Shown: in pieces, positions 37,977-48,116 of the stretch
Layout of the letters: every line of letters begins with the position of its first letter
Position numbering within the stretch: position 1 is the stretch's first letter
Source: Pseudeuparius sepicola
Lineage: Eukaryota > Arthropoda > Insecta > Coleoptera > Anthribidae
Assembly (NCBI GenBank): GCA_963920635.1
Contig: OY987299.1
Span: 119,227,373-119,291,372, forward strand
Length of the DNA: 64,000 nucleotides
Direction of reading: 5' to 3'
Translations under genes and position numbers: made by a program
The notes under the pieces: model-generated
The model's input: the letters and a program-made list of their open reading frames with translations, nothing else
Told to the model about the DNA's origin: nothing
Database searches by the model: none

Positions 37977-39142
37977 TGTCGGAGGAAAGGGTGTCAGCTT
38001 AGCATCAAAATAACACAAAAAATGAATAAAACCACCTTCTGATGCGCTTAAACATTCTATGTGGCACTTTCTTTTTTTTTTCAGAAGGCAGTAACAAAAT
38101 TTAAATTACTAAAACTGCATCACCAACTTTATACTTATATATATATATATACTTAAGTAATTATTGATTATTTCACTAACAATCCAAATTCGAGCCTTAG
38201 AGACGCCAGTAGGAACTTAAATATTTCTAAAAGCCAGATATGGAAATGTTTAAAAATAAGCGGAAAGAAACCTTTTAAGCCAAAATTTCTTCATACACTT
38301 GAAGCTGGAGATACTAATACGAGATTGGAATACTGCTTATGGCTCCAAGGCATGTACCTAGTAGAGAATCCTAATTTTTTTTTAAATATTTTGTACACTG
38401 ATGAAGCAACGTTTACCACAAATGGTATTGTATCATCACAAAATATCCGCATGTGGAGCGAAGATAATCCACATTGGACAATTGAATGTAAACGACAATA
38501 TTCGTCAAAAATAAATGTTTTCTGTAGCATTTTAAATGAGAAGATTATTGGACCATACTTTTTTAATGAAAATTTAAATTCTATGCATTTTTTAAGATTT
38601 TTACAAAATGAATTTACCGATGCAATTGACGAACTTCCTCTTGATTATCGATACAATTTGCACTTACAGTTCGATGGAGCACCTATCCATAATGCTGCAG
38701 ATGTGAGACGTTGGCTAGATGATAATTTTCCTAATCGTTGGATTGGACGAAGTAGTGCTCTTATTCGTTGGCCACCGAGATCGCCTGATCTCACGCCGTT
38801 TGATTTCTTCCTTTGGGGGACAATAAAAAATAAAGTGTATGCTAGAAGACCCCGGACCCGACCAGAACTTCGTGACAGCATTATAGTGGCTTGTCAAAGC
38901 ATCACTCGACAGCAATTAAGAAATGTGATGATAAATAATCGTAGGCGTACTGAGAAGTGTATAAGAGAATTCGGTGGGTTAATTGAAATGGACAAAATTT
39001 AAATTTTTATGTTGTAGTTTTCCCATTTAAAGAAATGTAGCCTTGTTGTTTGTGTTGTTTTCATTAGATAATGTTAAAAAAAAATAAAATAAATTGGTAT
39101 CTACAATTTTAAAAAAATAATTTTTTTTTCCGACACCCTGTA
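37977..39142 (+). mobile_element. Mariner with long transposase frame, truncated left end
   Basis: The right end is canonical (ttccgacaccctg|TA at 39140). The matching left end should read cagggtgtcgga; instead tgtcgga at 37977 follows directly after the end of the neighbouring MITE, so the first bases seem lost or replaced. Confidence 0.6.
38157..39002 (+). CDS. Mariner (DUF4817 family) transposase, N-terminally truncated
   Basis: The frame is open from 38157 (first useful ATG 38325) and encodes about 280 residues. It begins in the helix-turn-helix (NNPNSSLRDASRNLNISKSQ), then KPKFLHTLEAGDTNTRLEYC. Catalytic Asp residues lie in YTDEATF, QFDGAPIHN and SPDLTPFDFF, with 42 residues between the last two. 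RWIGRSSALIRWPPRSPDL is the conserved block before the third Asp. The usual N-terminal DUF4817 segment is absent. No frameshift in this part, so it is the best preserved transposase here. Confidence 0.85.
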   Translation, partial: VIIDYFTNNPNSSLRDASRNLNISKSQIWKCLKISGKKPFKPKFLHTLEAGDTNTRLEYCLWLQGMYLVENPNFFLNILYTDEATFTTNGIVSSQNIRMWSEDNPHWTIECKRQYSSKINVFCSILNEKIIGPYFFNENLNSMHFLRFLQNEFTDAIDELPLDYRYNLHLQFDGAPIHNAADVRRWLDDNFPNRWIGRSSALIRWPPRSPDLTPFDFFLWGTIKNKVYARRPRTRPELRDSIIVACQSITRQQLRNVMINNRRRTEKCIREFGGLIEMDKI

Positions 39143-39744
39143 CATTAGGACAATGAAAATTGGTACAAGGTGGTTCTAAGTGATCCTAAACAAGAATCCG
39201 TCACCACTTTTTTCCTAAAAAAATCGCTAATAGGACTTCTCGAAATTTTGGCCCATATAAATGGTCGTAGTTGGCCATGGTTACAGCTTAAGGACAAAAC
39301 TGCCTAACATTCTAATGCGCATTTTGAAGACCTATCTAACAAAAAAAAGTTTTTGAAAATCGGTTCAAAAATAAAAAAATTACAGGGGTGGGAACTCCTT
39401 AACGTGGACACACTGTATACCTATAGGTACTTTTTTATTTTATTTTTGGCTTCTAAGTAAATAGACAGATTTCATTCATAATCCTCTAAATTCAACTGTT
39501 TCAGAGTTAGCGTTAATTAAAAACCAGTATTTTAGTTAATTTGTATTATTGTCAGTCATTTTACACTACACATAATTTTTCCGAAAATTTTCTAGAGAAT
39601 TATGTGTAGGGTAAGCTCTGATAGCTCCAATGGTTGCAGAATGTTCTGTGAACTTTAGGTCCCAAATTTCACCCAGATTGTCCCATTGGGTTGTGAATAT
39701 CTAATATCTAATTGTGATTTTTCAAACTTGTGTACCTATGCCTG

Positions 39745-39804
<60 letters not shown>

Positions 39805-40400
39805 CAGGCATTCAGGCAATATATATATATATTGTTCATTATTTCTGAATTATCATTATAGAAGCCGCGAAGCAATGTTTTCCGTCCAACGAGAAAAGTG
39901 ATCTGAAAGTTGCAAAGACAGTCAAGGACTGGCTTAAACATTCGTTGACGAGAATCAATCAAGGCCGTAGACAGGAAAAGAAAACGCAAACTAACTTCAG
40001 ACTTTGGACATTTTTTTACCGGTACCGGTACATAGCCATAAGTTTTTTGATTTTTTAAAATGTGTTTGTTTCTTAAAGAAAGTGGCGCAGGTCGATGAGC
40101 AGCATATTTCAAAATTATTTTAGTTTATACAAAGTGGTCAATAAGAGCGCTCCTATCAAATTTTGTTTTAAATAGGAACCCCCATTTTTAATAAAAAATC
40201 CAGGTTCATATTCAAAAAAAATAAAGCTGATGGTGAACCAATACTTTTTGAGATATTTTGATAATAATTAAATTGTGACGTTTTTTTATATGTTCCCTAA
40301 TTATAAAATTAACAAGAATTGTAACTTTCCTCTAATTTAACCGATATCTCATTTATTTAAGTATGGTGGTTTCGAATATTCCAGTGTCGCACGCTATTTA
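39143..40400. other. Non-coding stretch with element remnant and (AT)n
   Basis: 39143-39415 ends like a mariner terminus (gtggacacactgta) but lacks a left end. An (AT)n tract of about 50 bp lies at 39750-39800, bracketed by attcaggca motifs. Confidence 0.5.
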
Positions 40401-40923
40401 TACAGGGTGAGTCGAAGTTAAACCGCCATACTCAAAATTTTGACTAGTATTTTTAAAAATAAATGGGGTTCTTCATATAACATTTTGTCCAAAAACGCTT
40501 CGTTTTCGACATACAGGGCGTCAAATTTTTCTGTTAAAAACAGAAAAAAATAGTATTTTCGGTTCCATTTATGCTATTGAGTTGAAAATTGGTACTTTTA
40601 TGTTTTCTGGGACGGCGATTATGAATTTTCTATCAACTTTCTTCTAGCTGCTAGAGGGCATTGGCTACGTAGTTACTTTCGAACAAAAGTATTTTAAACT
40701 TTTTTGTCGTTGACAAATCTGCATTTTAGACAGCGGAATATTAAATTACATTCGATTTTGAACAAAAAATGTCTCTTGTAAAAATACGAAAACCTTAACC
40801 GTTTTCATGAAAAACGCAATTTTGTGTCGAGGTGCGCGTGAATTCGAAAAAATTAAAATTTCGTAGTAGGCTGAGAAATGGGATTTATTCATTTGGAATT
40901 CTTTATTTACAGTAGGTATTGTC

Positions 40924-42081
40924 CTAAATTAACAATTTTTGTGAAATTAGTAATAAAAAGAACTTTAACCAAGACAACTTTATTAGCAAAAACATAACGA
41001 AAAAATTATAAAAACTGCTCAAAATGGCCCCCATCATTTTCAATGCACAGTTCACATCTATCACAGATTGTGCAGGGGCACGGCACTCCGCTGGTGTGAT
41101 TTCTTGAACTGCTTGAACAATTCTGTCTCGGAGACTAGCTTCGTTGTTAACAGGTTCAGCATAAACTTTACTTTTTATTGTACCCCATACAAAAAAATCT
41201 AGGGGAGTTAAATCCGGAGAGCGTGCAGGCCAAGGGCGGGGGCTGTCTTGACGACGACCAATCCATCTTGCCGGAAAATTGTCGTGGAGCCATCGTCGGA
41301 CTGGTAAAGTGTAATGAGCAGGGCATCCATCTAACTGGAACCACCTGCTTGCTCTATTCATCAGAGGCATATCATCTAAAACATCTTCAAAATCATTTTC
41401 CAAGAAACTGAGAAAAGCAGGACCATTTAGCCGTCGAGGCAAAAAATACGGACCAATTAGTGAGTCGTCACATAACCCAATCCAAACGTTGCACGAAAAT
41501 TGGTGTTGAAAATATTTTTCTTTTACAGCATAAGGATTTATTCGTGCTCCCAAATATGAGCATTATGTTGGTTAAACATACCAGTACGGGTAAAAGTTGC
41601 CTCGTCACTCCAAATCACCTTCCGAGTGTAAAAAGCATCATTTCTTACTTGCTCCAAGAACCACTGAAAATTCTCTTCTTCGTGGCAAGTCTTCAGGCAG
41701 CAAATTCTGTACTTTAAGCAAATGATATGGGTGACGGCCATCTGCTTTCAAAGTTTTATTCAGAGTGCTCTGTGAATATCCTAATTGCAAAGAACATCTC
41801 CGCGTGCTACTGGAAGGCATTGTATCATAGTGTTCTAAGATATTTTGTGTCCTTCTATCATTCTGAAGGGGTGCGAAAATGCCGCCTGCTTGCGAATTTA
41901 AAGAAGTTGATCCTGTTTCTCTCAAACGTTGAAAAGTATTGGAAAATACTGATCTGTCAGGTAATCTCCTTAGGGGAAATCTCTGGGCGTACTCAGCTAC
42001 TGCTGCGCGCGCATTGCCATTGCAGAACCCGTAAACAAACACAATATCCGCGTATTCGGCTACACTGTAAATATTTGGCAT
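40924..42081 (-). pseudogene. DUF4817-type mariner transposase, intronless, two frameshifts
   Basis: From ATG 42081: MPNIYSVAEYADIVFVYGFC is the DUF4817 start, then AVAEYAQRFPLRRLPDRS and FQRLRETGS. After YHLLKVQNLLPEDLPRR the frame shifts near 41690 to QWFLEQVRNDAFY and WSDEATFTRTGMF (first Asp), then shifts again near 41550 to INPYAVKEKYFQHQFSCNVW. The second Asp is in QLDGCPAHYTL and the third in SPDLTPLDFF, 43 residues apart. Unlike the copy at 5.3-6.6 kb there are no introns. Confidence 0.85.
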
Positions 42082-42112
42082 TATTTCGCAATCGCACGCA
42101 GAATGCACTAGA

Positions 42113-42200
42113 ATTTTAATCATGGCCTCCTACGATTTACGGCTCTCTTCGCGTCCTTTCGCGAAGAGAGCCGTAAATCGTAGGAGGCCATGATTTTAAC
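42113..42200. mobile_element. 72-bp P-element derivative (TIR-only hairpin)
   Basis: 42121-42192 consists of the first 40 bases of the 53-bp TIR of the P element at 48266-54401 joined to the last 32 bases of its other TIR. Nothing internal remains. It is flanked by attttaat and attttaac, a 7/8 match to the 8-bp duplication expected of P elements. It lies 40 bp upstream of the mariner transposase start. Confidence 0.9.
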
Positions 42201-42682
42201 TATTGACATGTCAAATAAACCCACAATTGTTTTCAAAGCCTACTAAACGTTGAAGCGCTTTTTCTCTGTTTTTGCTAATAAAGTTGTCTTGGTTAAAGTT
42301 CTTTTTATTACTAATTTCACAAAAATTGTTAATTTAGGACAATACCTACTGTAAATAAAGAATTCCCAATGAATAAATCCCATTTCTCAGCCTACTACGA
42401 AATTTTAATTTTTTCGAATTCACGCGCACCGCGCCACAAAATTGCGTTTTTCATGAAAACGGTTAAGGTTTTCGTACTTTTACAAGAGACATTTTTTGTT
42501 CAAAATCGAATGTAATTTAATATTCCGCTGTCTAAAATGCAGATTTGTCAACGACAAAAAAGTTTAAAACACTTTTGTTCGAAAGTAACGACGTGGCCAA
42601 CGCCCTCTAGCAGCTAGAAGAAAGTTGATAGAAAATTCATAATCGCCGTCCCAGAAAACATAAAAGTACCAATTTTCAACTC

Positions 42683-43775
42683 AATAGCATAAATTTGAAG
42701 GATCACTGCTGTATTGTACTGAATGAAGAAAAATTCACGGGATTTTCAGCAAAATGGTTTAATGTAAAAATTACACTACGTTATTAAATTCCAAGCTTTC
42801 GTTCTAGTTTTAGAACTTCGTCAGGGCTGAAGAATGTTACTATTAGTATAAATCTTATGAAAATTTAATAGTATTTACATTTAAATTATAGTAAATTTAT
42901 TACATATCAATTTCAAGATGTTAATGCCAAAAAACATGAAAACATGCAATAGTTTATATCAAATATGTAGTTAATTGTAAAATTTGTTAAAAAACGTGTA
43001 TAAAATCTTTCTAAATATAATTATAAATAACTACATTTCTCATTTATTTCTTCATTTTTTTTAAAAAAATGGCTACTTGATAGAAAGAAGAAAACTTGGA
43101 TGACAAATTGTCAAAGTAACATTGATTTGTATATAAACATAAACAAAAATGTATTAATGTACATACATGGTGGTAACTTTAAATTTTGTAAATTTTTAAC
43201 CAGAAATGGTTGAAATACAAAAAGAAGACAATTCTATGAATAAGAACTGATATAAAAGATCTAAGTTCAATATATTCCTATATTTTGTTTTTAGATAAAC
43301 AAAATCATTAGAATTTACAAAATTTAAAGTTGCCACCATGTACATTAATACATTTTTGTTTATGTTTATATACAAATCAATGTTACTTTGACAATTTGTC
43401 ATCCAAGTTTTCTTCTTTCTATCAAGTAGCAATTTAAAAAAAAATGAAGAAATAAATGAGAAATGTAGTTATTTATAATTATATTTAGAAAGATTTTATA
43501 CACGTTTTTTAACAAATTTTACAAATAACTACATATTTGCATGTTTTCATGTTTTTTGGCATTAACATCTTGAAATTGATATGTAATAAATTTACTATAA
43601 TTTAAATGTAACTACTATTAAATTTTCATAAGATTTATACTAATAGTAACATTCTTCAGCCCTGACGAAGTTCTAAAACTAGAACGAGCGCTTGGAATTT
43701 AATAACGTAGTGTAATTTTTACATTAAACCATATTTTGCTGAAAATCCCGTGAATTTTCATTCAATAGCATAAAT
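42683..43775. mobile_element. 1.07-kb fold-back insertion with 12-14-bp direct repeats
   Basis: Arms beginning gggattttcagcaaaat and continuing through agttttagaacttcgtcagg are inverse copies around a centre near 43240. The segment tcaatagcataaat occurs on both sides, while the intact mariner arm (inverse at about 40569) has it once. The left end has about 25 extra bases (ttgaaggatcactgctgta...) absent at the right. Confidence 0.7.
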
Positions 43776-43941
43776 GGAACCGAAAATACTAATTTTTTTC
43801 TGTTTTTAGCAGAAAAATTTGACGCCCTGTATATCGAAAACGAAGCGTTTTTGGACAAAATGTTATATGAAGAACCCCATTTATTTTTAAAAATACTACT
43901 CAAATTTTGAGTATGGCGGTTTAACTTCGACTCACCCTGTA

Positions 43942-44898
43942 TACAGGGTGAGTCACAAGTAATGGTCCAAACTGAAATGGTCAGTTCTTGGCTTCAAAAA
44001 AATACGTTCTGATCCAACATACATACCTCAGTACAAATGTTAATAATAAAAAAGTTACAGGGTGTTGAAGTTGAGAAATGGATTTCCCTTTTTCTTAAAA
44101 TCCCCGTAACGATGCGGTCGATTGAGCTTCAAATTAGTATACTTATGTTTTTTGAGTCGAAAAATCCAAATATCATGTCAGTTTATAGTTTACCGATAGA
44201 GGGCGCGCGTATGCTGTTTTCGTTACATAAATTCGCTTATAACTTTTTTGGCCGTCGAGATATGGAAATTCTGTCAAATTTTATGAGACGACGTTTAATT
44301 TTGAACGAAAAAAGGAATACTTGTTGCGAGTCTAAAAACTTAACTGTTTTCGAGATAAACTCTATTTTAGGTAGTAAGACAGAGAATAACTTAAAAATTT
44401 CGTTTTTAATTTTTTTTTGTATGCTTTGCAAATTGAAGTTAAAATGCAAATTAATGATTTTTTTAATTTTCTACAATAAATCAAGTGAATTAAAAATGAT
44501 GAAGTTTTTCAACTCGCAACAAGTATTCATTTTTTGTTCAAAATTAAATGTTCTTTCATAAAATCCAGACAGAATTTCCATATCTCAACGGCCAAAAAAG
44601 TTATAAGCGAATTTATGTAACGGAAACAGCATAACGCGCGCCCTCTATCGGCAAACTCCAAACTAACATGGTATTTGGATTTTTCGACTCAAAAAACATA
44701 AGTATACTAATTTGAAGCTCAATCGACCGCATCGTTACGGGGATTTTAAGAAAAAGGGAAATCCATTTCTCAACTTCAACACCCTGTAACTTTTTTATTA
44801 TTAACATTTGTACTGAGGTATGTTGGATCAGAACGTATTTTTTTGAAGCCAAGAATCTACCATTTCAGTTTGGACCATTACTTGTGACTCACCCTGTA
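43942..44898. mobile_element. Fold-back mariner-type MITE, 953 bp
   Basis: Element 43944-44896, TA-flanked, ends cagggtgagtcacaagtaat and inverse; near-perfect palindrome about 44420, so the same frame is read on both strands. It abuts the preceding mariner with only TATA between. Confidence 0.88.
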
Positions 44899-45197
44899 TA
44901 GTATAGTAGACGGGGTTAAATAATTCAGAGAGAATAACAAAAACAAGCGTCTTCGACAAGAGCCAGTTTTATTCTATATTTACAATTTTATATGTTATTT
45001 TATCATTTATTTTTTATTGTTATTTTATCCTATCTCTAAAAACACATGACCCTAGCCACTTCCCCTACTAACGTCTAGCCCACAGAAAATATACGCTACG
45101 CTGCGTAGCGTATATTTTCTGTGGTCTAGCCGCTACCTGCAACAATTTACCCTGCCGGCCGAGCGAAGCCGTCCCGGTTATTTTCGTGTGCTCGTCG
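44899..45197. other. Non-coding stretch with palindrome
   Basis: Perfect palindrome at 45083-45127 (agaaaatatacgctacg and inverse), whose arm also occurs at 21198. No gene. Confidence 0.5.
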
Positions 45198-45497
45198 CTT
45201 GGATATCGCTTTTTTTTATCAATTTCGACTTAACCAAAAACTTGAAATTAAATAATTTTTCAGATAGACACCTAACTTTTTTGCTAACCGCGCTTGGAAG
45301 TCGCTTTTTTTTTTATCAATTTTGGCTTTTTAATACGGATTCTCGTAGCGTATAATTTAAAGAAGGGGAAATATTCGTGAATTAAAAAAAGTCGATGATA
45401 AATTAAAAAAAGTCAAATTGTAAGAGGATTCGAACCTGGGTCCCCACGCTTGCATGGCAAGCATCCTGCCTACTAAGCTACCAATCGCTCTGTGAAC
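45198..45497 (-). repeat. tRNA-derived SINE, second copy with a different tRNA head
   Basis: On the minus strand box A (tagcttagtag, 45470-45480) and box B (ggttcgaatcc, 45426-45436) are perfect. The head (ggcaggatgcttgccatgca) is unlike the tRNA-Trp-like head at 35.1 kb, yet the body after the oligo-T is the same (tttccccttctttaaatta, cgagaatccgtattaaaaag, cttccaagcgcggttagcaa). Confidence 0.8.
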
Positions 45498-45510
45498 CAT
45501 TCCCATATAG

Positions 45511-45862
45511 CGCCCCGCATTCCACTTTGGCTTTCACAGTGTGCGCATGCGTTAAATCATCGCTGCCGACTGCCACCATAGGGGGCGTATGCCCCCTTCT
45601 TTTTTCATACGGCAGCGCCCATCGCTGTAAAAGGTGGCGCACGCTTCGCTCGCTGCGCCGGCTCCTCATTTATTACCGAATAATAATAATAATCGCTGAA
45701 ATAATATAGATACTCGTATTTTTCACTGAATATACTACTTCAAAATTTACCGCAATCAAAACAAAAACAAATTTGTTAGGTTAGGTGCAATTGAATAGAT
45801 ATGGGCATGCGCACAATGTGAAAGCCAAAGTGGAATGCGGGGCGCTAGCCGCCTGTATATTT
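45511..45862. repeat. Inverted repeat and unoccupied insertion site
   Basis: 45511-45552 is the inverse of 45807-45846 (gcgccccgcattccactttg). 45746-45862 is a copy of 29382-29495 plus the bases after the MITE there, reading gcctgtatattt with no insertion. 45575-45630 carries cagcgcccatcgctg and cggcagcgcccatcgc motifs also found at 52300, 53020 and 59350. Confidence 0.8.
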
Positions 45863-46057
45863 CGCTGCTATTAGTTACAACCACGACAATAATGAAATTT
45901 AAGCAGAAATAATTCCTTATTCATTTCGCATGCCTGTTTTTCGTTGCTTCAACAAATATTTTTATATTTATTCTTACAGAACTAATTTTCCTAATTTAAC
46001 AAAATGGCCTACTGCTTGACAAATTTTACATACCGAACTGTATCTTCCTACCACGTT

Positions 46058-48116
46058 ATATAAATTGGCAGTGCCTCCGCTGCCGGCAACGGTGCCCGCA
46101 AAATAAACTAATGGCTGCCGGCGCCGGTTGCCCCCTCAATATTTTTCTCGGATGCCGGCAATGGCGCCCCAAAAATTGACTATATAGAGACTGCCGATTT
46201 TGAGTGCCTAAAATTTGGCCACATAGAATAAAAACCGTCGTCACAACGCGTAGAAGATGGGCATCATTTGGAAAACGAGATATTATTGTTGAACCCTATA
46301 TTTAACGAGACTAAAGAGGCTTATGTGCTTTAAAACCTGCAATGTCCCAAATGTACCTATACTTACACCGTGTTACAAAAAAGTAGGAAGTAGGTTAATC
46401 TATTGACCACAGATTTTTTGGGTTAAAATATTGTGACTTTTCTCATGTTATTTTTCATTCAGACGCTTCTACCTGAAATAAGGGTTTTAAAAGTTGATTT
46501 TAAAAAAAAGAATTTTATACAGGGTGTCCCGAAATTATATATTATCGTTGTTGTCTCTTCATGATGTGCAAATATTTGGAGGAAGTGTTCTGTTTCCCTG
46601 CGAAATTATTCCAAAAGAATTTGGTTTGGAACTTGAATTTTGGGATACGTTTCCACAGATAGTTGGAAGACACTTTACGGTAGAATTACTTTTTGCATCA
46701 CGTGGGTTGCATGTCGCAATTTGGTAATGAATTACCTTAACGAAAACATAAATTTATTTTATTCTTTTAGTAGCTTGCTTTTAAAAAGTTTTTTATTTTT
46801 TGCAAGATAGATTATTTAAAAAAGAAAAAATCATTTTCTGTAATCAACTCAGAAAGGTTTTTCCTCTTGGTATTTTTCATTAACTTGATAGTTTGACTAA
46901 AAAAAAACAATTTCTTTTTTGTTCCCCATTTTGATAAGTTATTAAAAATTAAACATACTAGGCGGGCTTAATTTTTGTCACTTTCTTATTTTACTATTTA
47001 CAATAGCGTAGCAGGTGAATAGTATTTCCTACACTGGAAGCATTTAAATAAAAAAATATTTGAAGGACATGTAACAAAATGAAAGTGGTAGGAATGATTT
47101 TATCATATGTATAAAAAATGTTTAGGTATATGAGCAACCCAACTTACAATGACTATCTACAAAATGTCAAAGCCCTGATGAAAAAACCTGGGACACCCTG
47201 TAAACACCCTTCTAATACATAATAGGTACACTATTATGTATTATTCTATTATAATTATCCTTGCTCTTGCACTACTTACTTACATACAGTGAATGAGAAT
47301 TTGAATTTGAATGGATCTTGAAATCTTCAGAAAATCATATACGTAAAAGTACAATCAGTGGCAAAACCTAAAGGCCGGTCCACACGCAACGATGTATCGT
47401 ACGATTTGCATGCGCAAGTAAATCGTTACAGATAAATCGTTGCGTGTGAACAGCAGATTGGCACAAAATTTAGAACTGTGCATAGTTGGACGTCGGAGTT
47501 GAAATTCTGAGCCGAAAAGCATAGATTTTGGAGATTTGCGCATGCAAATCGTAACCTGTGTACGCTTGTCAGAGATTTGTACAGTTTTTAGGTGCGACGG
47601 TAGCTAACTCCTACCTATTTTTAGTCCGGAAATTATTAAATTAATTAAAACTAAAACAATAACTGATTTATTTTAAATTTGTTAAAAAAATATTTATGTC
47701 GACCATTTCGCATAATTTTATAATAGAATTCAATGGTAAAATAGACTTCGTTTCAATAACCATGCTTTAGTTAGACCATCTAGTTCTATTTAAAAGTTTC
47801 CGGATTTCCCTCTGCCTTTTAACATTTAAACGTCAAAATACTCGAAAAACCCTTCCTCCATGATTATTGTATCAAGCGAAAATTGCAGCTTTACTATGAT
47901 AAGTTGTTATAATGTGGATGCACTGAATTTATAACGATTTATGTGGAACGATTTACTTGTGCATGCAAATCGTACGATACATCGTTGCGTGTGGACCAGC
48001 CTTAAGAATTCTTTGCCGGCAGCTCATTCAGGTGCCGTTGCCGGCGGCTCATTCGGGTGCCGTTGCCGGCGGCTCATTCGGGTGCCGTTGCCGGCAGCGG
48101 AGGCACAGCCTATATA
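46058..48116. repeat. Outer inverted repeat with 25-bp tandem repeats
   Basis: tatataaattggcagtgcct and ccgctgccggcaacggtgcc at 46058-46100 are inverse to 48080-48116. Beside the right arm a unit ggcggctcattcgggtgccg recurs about three times (48017-48097). Between lie a possible mariner MITE (46520-47200; 12-bp ends cagggtgtccc with TA) and a PIF-like MITE. Confidence 0.5.
47369..48005. mobile_element. PIF/Harbinger-like MITE with TAA duplication
   Basis: Element 47372-48002 has inverted ends aggccggtccacacgcaacg (one change at the right) continuing through gatttgcatgc, and TAA on both sides, as expected for PIF/Harbinger targets. No transposase. Confidence 0.65.

Larger units (their letters stand above)
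40401..43941 (-). mobile_element. Mariner transposon with frameshifted transposase, P hairpin and fold-back insertions
   Basis: Element 40403-43939, TA at both ends; ends cagggtgagtcgaagttaaa and inverse. The long subterminal inverted repeat (40550-40990 against 42290-42690 plus 43776-43939) gives the pre-insertion sequence. Two later insertions: the 72-bp P-type hairpin (42121-42192) and a fold-back (42695-43763). Without them it is about 2.4 kb. Confidence 0.85.

Noticed and set aside
44037..44852. 174-codon frame and its mirror
   Set aside because: Lies wholly within a palindromic MITE, is AT-driven, lacks any domain and is mirrored on the other strand.
45421..45480. Functional tRNA gene on the minus strand
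   Set aside because: Boxes A and B are perfect, but the acceptor stem does not pair and a repeated SINE body follows; it is a SINE head.
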